A stretch of DNA of 64,000 bases, taken from NCBI GenBank assembly GCA_024291935.2, contig CM044312.1, positions 77,209,001 to 77,273,000 on the forward strand, in the 5' to 3' direction. The position numbers and the translations under genes are program-made. How positions within the stretch are numbered: position 1 is the stretch's first letter; every line of letters starts with the position of its first letter. Source of the stretch: Okapia johnstoni. Lineage: Eukaryota; Chordata; Mammalia; Artiodactyla; Giraffidae. Below the pieces are notes generated by a model that made no database searches, was not told where the DNA came from, and saw only the letters and a program-made list of their open reading frames with translations. Of this stretch, positions 56,901 through 64,000 are shown one piece after another.

Positions 56901-58159
56901 TGGGAGATGTTTTTCCGGACAGGGCACTGTGTATGTAAAGGAACATCTGACATTTGAGCCCTCGCCTCCGTGAATTTAGGGCCTGTTTATTCTATACCAT
57001 GAAGTCTCCAAAGACTCCCTGAGGAAGAAACAGGACAAACCTTGTCTCAGAAACTCTAGGACTCTAAAAGAGTACCTGTGTTCCAGTCTGTAAAATTACG
57101 ATCCACTGTTACTGTTAGTGGCCTTGAAAGAACTGGCCTTGAAAGATGAGCGACAGAAATCAGCCCACCAAGAAAGGGCTGGCACCGAGGGAGGACCAAG
57201 CAGAAGGAAAACGAAAAAACACACACACACAGAAGGTGTAAGTCTTTTTTCCTCTTTACCTCATACCAGACCAACAGAGTTATGTCACTTATTCCTGTCT
57301 TAGTTTCCCTTTGTAGATTTGTACACACCTTGGTCACACAATAGAAAACTTGGAAGTGTATGAGGAATAGGCTGAATCCACATTTTGTGGAGCCTGGAAC
57401 TCACACGATTTGGAAGATTTGGGATCCTCTTTAAGAAAAAGAATACAGAAATATTAATGATTTCACAGATTGTTAGAAATGAATTCGTTATCAGGCTGAC
57501 CTCAGGGACATGGAGAAGGGCTGTGCAAATGATGAGTCCTGAAACTTTGGGTCTTATTGGCTACGTGGCTATCATGGGAACTCTAGGTCCGTGGTCACAC
57601 ACCTTGCACTTATTAGTCTGAAACGTAAAACCGACTTGGGGTGGAACCTCTGAAAAAAAGCAGCCACGGGGTCCTGCATTTGTCAGCTTGATTTAAGAGC
57701 ACGGCTTGTAAGGTCTCAGAGCTCCCTTGGCAAATGACAAGGGGGGTTTTGGTTTGGGGGCAGTGAGCAGACAATGGCAACAATGGAAGAACTGGTCCGG
57801 GGGAGGAGACTCCTCATTCAGCCTTCCTCTGCAGCTGAGAGCCACCAGAACTAAATGAGTCATTTTAAGTTACAGATGGTTGGTGGCAGAGCCAGCTTAG
57901 GAGGGACTCAAGTTTCCTAACTCTAACCAAGGTTCTTTCCTGTGTCTCATACTGCCCCATCCCTGTAACCTTGGTTTTGACTGTCAACCAACCAACCCCA
58001 TAATTTTCCTCTTTGGATACAGGAAAATTTACAGACTGTTCCAACATATAGCCATGTTTTTTTGCTGCATGCTTTCTATTCAGTGTCATACCACTCATTT
58101 TATAGTTAACCATGCACTTTATATGTTTGCTGCATTTTGAAATATTTTTATGTTGTTTT
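56901..58159. other. Unique DNA flanking CpG island
   Basis: A (CA)n patch at 57218-57230 precedes AAGGTGTAAGT, a weaker plus-strand splice-donor-like site near 57234-57242. No recognised element. Confidence 0.45.
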
Positions 58160-58290
58160 TATTTGTTTAGTTCATTGCCCCTAGACCAAATTGCAAGCTC
58201 ACTGTGATGACAAAATGCCTCTTTTGTCTCCCCCAGCATAGCTTAGGGTTTTGCACATGGTGGGTTCGTAATAAGTAGCTTTTGATTTTT
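58160..58290 (+). repeat. L2 3'-end relic
   Basis: CCCCTAGACCAAATTGCAAGCTC, TCTTTTGTCTCCCCCAGCATAG and GCACATGGTGGGTTCGTAAT are the degraded L2 3' signature in sense orientation. Confidence 0.6.
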
Positions 58291-58399
58291 ATTCTATTAA
58301 TTTTCTAATATTTTGTCAGCCTGTTGGCCAGAATGTTGTATTTAACTAGAATTGTGGTTAACTCTGGATTTCCCCTTTTTCCCTCCTGTCTCAAATCCT

Positions 58400-58665
58400 A
58401 GCTTAATATACTCAAGCCAAATGACATCTCCCTTTTGTTACTGTCTCAACCTTTTCCAAACCCCCAAAGAAATAGTCACTCCCTCCTGTTTTTCCAAAGC
58501 ACTTTGATTTCACACCAAATACATCTTTCACCTTATATCATAATAAGTTATGCATTTGTCTGCATCCCATACAAGAGTATCACCTGTTTTGTATTCTTGT
58601 TTCCCCAGCTCCTAAAACAATGAATGCCTATGAATTTGTATTAAACTCATTTAGTTTGAAGTACC
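58400..58665 (+). repeat. Probable L2 relic
   Basis: TGTTTTGTATTCTTGTTTCCCCAGCTCCTAAAACAATGAATGCCTATGAATTTG-type order resembles an L2 3' end ('gtatccccagcacctagaacagtg'). Preceding pyrimidine-rich sequence is consistent but weakly matched. Confidence 0.45.
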
Positions 58666-58839
58666 CTGACTTCAAATTTAGACTGGATTTTCTAGGGCAT
58701 CCTGAGCATACCATGAGAAGACAACATCTGGAAACTGGGTTCTGTGCTTTCTTTCCTCTTAATTACTCTGAGCACGCAGCAGGCAGAGTCAACCACACAG
58801 CTCAGTTGTGATGAATGGCCTCAGCTGTGTCCAGGGCTT

Positions 58840-58925
58840 TGTAATCCTCACGATACTTCTCTGAGTGTCTCGCATATTGTGGGTGCTTAACAAATATTTG
58901 CGGGTTAAATGAGTTAATGAAAACA
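58840..58925 (+). repeat. MIR/L2-type 3' end
   Basis: GTGTCTCGCATATTGTGGGTG then CTTAACAAATATTTGCGGGT then TAAATGAGTTAATGA, a diverged copy of the common 'gtgcttaataaatatttg' 3' end. Confidence 0.5.
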
Positions 58926-59287
58926 GTGGATGTGATGACAATAATTAGTCACTGAATTTATTTCTGAAATTTCTACTAACTCTACAGGATCCCACTAGTA
59001 TGGTTTTACAACTGTTTTTAAGAGTTTGAAACTAACTGTTATTTAAAGCAGTTTGATAATCTGGCCTACAGTGTTGGTTAATACCCAATATGGATTCTTA
59101 AAGTAACATCCACTAGGAAAAGACTGAGCACACACACTCATACACACACAAATGAAAAGTATTTTACAGAAAGTTTTATTAAAATGTAAGGTGTTTTATA
59201 TAATTTAGCTTATCTTCAAGGGTGACTGTTCGAGTCTCAGCAAATGATCCTTAATTACACTGAAAGAGATGTCTCTAATCAAGCATT
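58926..59287. other. Unique DNA
   Basis: A short CA-rich patch lies at 59130-59150. Nothing else recognised. Confidence 0.5.
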
Positions 59288-59487
59288 CGTGCTCAGTCAC
59301 TTGTGTCTGACTCTTTGCAACCCTATGGACTGTAGCCAGCCAGGCTCCTCTGTCCATGGGAATCTCCAGGCAAGAATACTGGAGTGGGTTGCTGCGCCCT
59401 CTTCTAGGGGATCTTCCTGACCCAGAGATGGAACCCACATCTGCATTGCAGGCAGATTCTTTACCGCTGAGCCACCAGGGAAGCCAG
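59288..59487 (-). mobile_element. Bov-tA SINE
   Basis: Antisense SINE. The minus strand begins at the right end with CTGGCTTCCCTGGTGGCTCA, the canonical head, and runs to the tail near 59288. Body AATCTCCAGGCAAGAATACT. Confidence 0.93.
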
Positions 59488-62400
59488 TGTGTATCATCAG
59501 AACTACCTAATTGGTGCTTCTATATCTGTTCTAGACTGAGGGGAAAAAGAAAAGCAAGAAAGGAAAAACAAAATTCCTTCCAGGTGCTTGGAAACATTAT
59601 TGAATGAGTAAACTTGTCTTGAGTGTCCAGTTTCTTCCTCTGTGACACACCACTCATCTTCATTAGGGCTCACAGATTGAATCAAAGTCATTTTCACTCT
59701 ATGGTAGTAGATATACATTAGATAATATGAAATACAGTATTTCTTAAGAATTACATTTTGATACTGAATAATGCTAAAGAATAAAATTCTAATTGTAGAA
59801 TTTCAAGAATCATTAATCTATGTTGGAACCCATAAAGGAAGGTAGCAGGGATGGAAAAGGATAGAATAGGTATATTCTAGGCTTTTCCAGTTCCACATAT
59901 AGCTACCTCTGCCCAGAAGACAGGAGAAAGATAATTACTGGCTCCAGAGTTTAAATCTAGCAGAATCTCAGAGGATTTGACTATACTTTCAGTAGAAAGT
60001 ACTTTTCTGTACAGTCTTCTGTTGACAAAGCTATGAAAATTAAAAGGAAAAAGACAGATAAAAGAGACTGCAAGGTTCTGTACACAGAGACAAGGAAATG
60101 GAGATGAAACCCAAGCCATTTAGTGCTCACTTCTATAAAACTAATCACACCTAGGTCAGACATAAAACCTCTCTGCCTTATAAATTAAAATACTGTTTTA
60201 TGAATGTTTTCCCATGTATTAGCACATCAGTACCAACAGATAAAAGATATTGTTATACTCATATGAGAAAACTGGGGTATGTGTTAGTTTCTGTCTAATT
60301 GAAGCAAGTGATGACATGAGTTGAAAGCACCTCACCCAACTCCTAATCTTCTATCAGATACTTTCCCTTTATAAACTGAAGATATTTTTTCACATCTGTT
60401 TCATTTGATCATGACAATTCACTCATCACTGGATCATTAGGTAGTAACATATTAAGATCATTATATCATGTTTAGTAGTGGAAAAGAACACACCTGACTT
60501 TCACCTTTAATGCAGTATTAATTACACAGGTATAGAACTCTCAGAAGTAAATGGACCCTTATTTCTCATCATCAAATAAAGACAGAGGATAGTTTATATT
60601 TAGTTAATCGGAATGTGAAACTGTAATGTCTTTGTGTTTTAAACTCTTATAACATCATAATCATAAACATTTAGATTTAGGAGAGACTTCAAAGGCCCTC
60701 TAGTCTTCATGTTATACCTGAGGACATGAAGGACAAGAAGACGGAGTGATCACCTAGCTTCTTGTGACCTGCCTTGATGCCCTCTGCAAAATAGCACCCT
60801 GCTATATAGCTCCTTTTTTTTTTTGGAAAAAATAAAAATCAGTTATTTTTCAAACCCTTTCTAAGCCAGAATCTTAAGGTTATATTTACTTAGCTGGGTT
60901 GGGGTGTGGTGAATAATTAAATTCAGCAGGAATGCACTTCAAAACAAAAATAAAAACACAGCCCAACCCCTTTGGCCCAAGTCCTGAGACCTCAGAGAAG
61001 AAAACCTCCTTGACTATGAACATTCACTAGAAGCTGGAAAGGCTTTCTGTGTCTGATATAGGACTCCACAGAGCTATTGCAGAATGGAGGAGTTTAAAAT
61101 AAAATAAATGACACTTTGTTTTTTTTTAATTTTTTTTTATTTTTAACAATGTTCTTATATAAACAAACCATCCCCAAAGAAATATTTTAAGTGAAAGCAA
61201 ACAACTTTCCTATACATCATATAAGAAAAAAATATCTTTTAAGTTTGCTTTTCTTAATACTTCATACCACCACCACTCCACCCTTAGAGCATGCTGTGGA
61301 CATAGTGTATTCTAAGAAAGTGGGAGGAAGGGAGGGATTCCTATGATACCTAATTGAGGCAAGCCTTATTTATTTAAGAGTGATGAAACCAAGAAAAATA
61401 TGCCCTCTTGTGGCTTATTTGTTCTAGTTCACAACTAATCTACCGCGCTCTATTATTTCCTGAAACTCAAACATACCTATATTCCAAGTGGAATTAAACT
61501 ATTCCTTTGTGCAGTAACTGGAGAAAACAGGTCTGTGCAGACATCAGGAAGATATTCCAGGACTTCTGCTTTGTTCAAAGTCTTACACAGCAGCTTAGCC
61601 ACAACGAAATCAGTATCCCTAAAAAATGGGGGAAAATTTTCCAAAATAACCCACAGATTCTTAACAGATATTATAAAAGTACTTTCCAAATAAATGCATT
61701 AGATAGAATTTCTTTCCTAAATAGTGAGGTTTGTGCTGGATAAACTTAAACCATCAGTTTCCACAAATAGGAGAAAATTCATGATTTCCTTTCCTACTGT
61801 GTTTATCCCTCTAATATTTCTTTAGCTGTGGGATGATGCATATTTTTCCATTAAAAAGTAAAATGTATAATAGTTAAGATAATCCTGATTTTCATTTTCT
61901 GCATAGTTTTCTCTCCTACTTGTTCTTCAGAAATGAAAATTAACAAATGTATTAAATCCTATGATTTGCAGATAAATATATTTTTAAATGCCTGCCATGT
62001 TTTCCTAAAACAGCAGTCGAGATGGGGTTAGTGGGAAATGATCTCTGCTGATCAAGAGGATGACTGTCACGTAGCTATCATTATCATTTAATAACTTAGT
62101 AACTAAGTGAATGTCAAAGGTTTAAAACAGGCCAGAATGCTAAATCCTTAGTCCATCATTGTTATTCTTTTACATACCAAAAAAAAATGACTTAAATCAT
62201 ACATTTTCCATTTGGCTGGATCTGCTTGTGTGTTAGGTAGGCAAGTGGGCCTAATTTGCACCCTTACTTTAGCAAGTTCTCTACTGAAATAGACTGAATT
62301 GTATCTCACTTATCGAATAACAAATACAACTTTCCAAAATGCCCAGTTTAACATGGAGTTATTGTTTTTGTAAATTATAAGCTTAAAATGGAATCCTATA

Positions 62401-62953
62401 ACTTAAGTTTCTCTAGTTCAGTGATCATTCTGACCCTTGAAGCATAGATACACTTTACTGGAATTTTCATTTGCAAGGAACATTTGTTCATCAAATAATT
62501 GAATGTTTTAAATTTTATTTATTTTAATTTACTGAATAATAATGAGCCACTATACTACTATTAAAAAACTACCTTCTCTTTGTATTTGACATTTCAGCAA
62601 AATTATGTTTACCTATGGCAAGCAGTTTTACTTCCCAAAATTTATTCATGTGTTTGCCAAAAGAATACATTAAGAGTCTATGATAGTATGTGTATTTTAA
62701 AAATTATCTCTAACTTTACAATATGTAAAATTTCTAAGAATGGAGCTAATTTTAAAAGATGAAAACATGACCATTTAAAAATTATCAAGAAATTAGTACT
62801 TCACTAATTAAGAATAAGAATAAAAAATAAGTGATCCACACTAATGAAAGTTAATATTGTAAGTATGGTATGATTGATAGCATGTCCAGTGTTAAAAATG
62901 GTGATCTTCCAATATTAACTATTAAAATATTACAAACTTATGATATTTGTGTA
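59488..62953. other. AT-rich unique DNA with one weak relic
   Basis: About 3.5 kb. At 60655-60790 there is a possible decayed MIR-like piece (AGGAGAGACTTCAAAGGCC, CCTCTAGTCTTCATG, CTGAGGACATGAAGGACAAG); I would put that at 0.35. T-rich and A-rich runs lie at 60812-60832 and 61118-61143. No coding frame with recognisable features. Confidence 0.45.
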
Positions 62954-63033
62954 TCCCTGTTGTATATGTTGTTGTTTTGTTCATTTTCATTGCTTTTAGT
63001 GATATTATTGTTTGAATGCATCGGGAGTTATCC
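62954..63033 (+). repeat. 80-bp direct repeat, copy 1
   Basis: Aligns without gaps to 63921-64000, at 63 of 80 identical positions by eye, mostly transitions. Both begin TCCCTG and end GTTATCC. The family is not recognised. Confidence 0.75.
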
Positions 63034-63205
63034 ATTCTCATGTTGATAGCCAGTTGATAACAGTGAGGTATTGGTTAAAGATCAGATAAACAAATAAAAC
63101 AAATTAGAAGTCTAGAAAATAGACCTAGAGATATAATCATGTATACAATGGGAATTTTGTTTTCTGGCTCCAAACTTGAGTGTACAGTGACTGTCTTGTT
63201 TTTAG

Positions 63206-63345
63206 GAATTCCCTGTCAGTACAGTGGTTAGGACTCCGCACTTTCACTGCCACAGCTGCAGCTTTGATCCCTGATCAGGGAACTAAGATCCTACATCCCT
63301 CAAGCTGTACTGTATAGCCACCCCCCCTCCTCAAAAAAAGCCTTT
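63206..63345 (+). mobile_element. CHR-type tRNA SINE
   Basis: An older cetartiodactyl tRNA-derived SINE: GGAATTCCCTGTCAGTACAG (head), GGTTAGGACTCCGCACTTTC (box A-like side), TTTGATCCCTGATCAGGGAAC (box B side) and AAGATCCTACATCC, followed by a C-rich/A-rich tail. It lacks the BovB-derived body of the Bov-tA family. Confidence 0.85.
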
Positions 63346-63685
63346 TCTAAAAATTACTTTTGTTATGTGGCATTTGAAATAGAAAAAATAGCAAACACAC
63401 ATGTATACACAATAAAATAGAACTCACATTGAAGAATATGCCACTTAAACTAAGAGTTAGAAAATTACAACTCTCTGGACTTTTCTTTGTGCTCTTCCCT
63501 GATTCCATCCTTTTGCCTACTGTACAGAAATGAACAATATTCTAAATTTAGTGCTTATTTTCTCTGCCTTTTTTCTGTACTTATGATTATAGCTCTAAAC
63601 AATATACAACATGATGTTTTATTCTTATTAACTTTATAAAAATAGTAAAAGCTTTCTAAAAATAATAATTTTCTGTGACTTTCTT
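63346..63685. other. AT-rich unique DNA
   Basis: Nothing recognisable. Confidence 0.5.
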
Positions 63686-63893
63686 TTCCCTGGTGGCCCA
63701 GATGGTAAAGAACCTGCCTGCAATGTGGGAGACCTGTGTTCTATCCCTGGTTTGGGAAGATCCTCAGAGAAGGGAACGGCAACCCTTTCCAGTATTCTTG
63801 CCTGAAGAATCCCATGGACAGAGGAGCCTGGAGGCCTACAGTCCATGGGATTACAAAAAGTTAGAAATGACTGAGCGACTTTCACTCACTCAC
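63686..63893 (+). mobile_element. Bov-tA SINE
   Basis: Sense SINE from TTCCCTGGTGGCCCAGATGG to GACTGAGCGACTTTCACTCA. Box B is slightly mutated (TGTTCTATCCC). Body CAGTATTCTTGCCTGAAGAA. Confidence 0.93.
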
Positions 63894-63920
63894 TTACTCA
63901 GCAGTATCTAAGATTCATCT

Positions 63921-64000
63921 TCCCTGCTGTGTATGCCGTTGTTTAGTTCATTTTCACTGCTTTTAATGATACTGTTGTAGGAAGATGTCGTGGGTTATCC
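63921..64000 (+). repeat. 80-bp direct repeat, copy 2, cut by window end
   Basis: Second copy of the repeat at 62954-63033, same orientation, about 967 bp downstream. It runs to the last base of the window, so the true repeat may be longer. The CHR-type and Bov-tA SINEs lie between the copies. Confidence 0.75.

Overview
The window reads as ruminant (bovid-type) nuclear DNA. The evidence is the repeat content: several RTE-type BovB LINEs, about fifteen Bov-tA/Bov-A2 SINEs that share sequence with BovB, ruminant L1 3' ends, a CHR-type tRNA SINE, and old mammalian MIR and L2 relics in an AT-rich background. I cannot choose between cattle, sheep, goat or another ruminant. I see no intact protein-coding gene, rRNA, functional tRNA, CRISPR array or microbial feature. 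Every long reading frame with recognisable protein similarity belongs to a decayed retrotransposon.

Layout. 1-10 kb: a 5'-truncated BovB (about 88-1750), then an ancient LTR-like repeat (about 2325-3870) split first by a Bov-tA SINE and again by an L1, both with clear target-site duplications (TSDs); the rest is AT-rich unique DNA. 9.8-18 kb: a short BovB copy, several SINEs, microsatellites and a 5'-inverted (twin-primed) L1. 18.1-21.2 kb: a probable solo ERV LTR carrying a Bov-A2 insertion and followed by a 2.3 kb BovB. 22-32.7 kb: L1 3' ends, SINEs and an old antisense L1. 34.2-35.1 kb: an antisense BovB. 36.7-37.3 kb: a second probable solo LTR. 39.6-47.6 kb: L2, MIR and old L1 relics plus two SINEs. 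48.7-52.3 kb: a full-length BovB (3597 bp, 10-bp TSD) whose coding region is broken by two frameshifts and a lost endonuclease asparagine. 54.85-56.9 kb: a repeat-free CpG island with two NotI sites, an RFX-type X-box and a strong splice donor on the minus strand. 57-64 kb: L2 relics, SINEs and an 80-bp direct repeat that runs to the window end.

How it fits together. The window works mainly as a retrotransposition record. The full-length BovB holds both segments that recur as the body and tail of the Bov-tA SINEs around it, so the autonomous element and its dependents sit side by side. The CpG island is the one place with gene-regulatory character. It probably marks the 5' end of a gene whose remaining exons lie outside the window or in long introns I cannot recognise. 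I could not identify that gene. I found no convincing novel system; the best leads are the modular BovB 5' region with two splice-donor consensus sites, the CpG island with its X-box and minus-strand donor, and the two LTRs with preserved promoter motifs.
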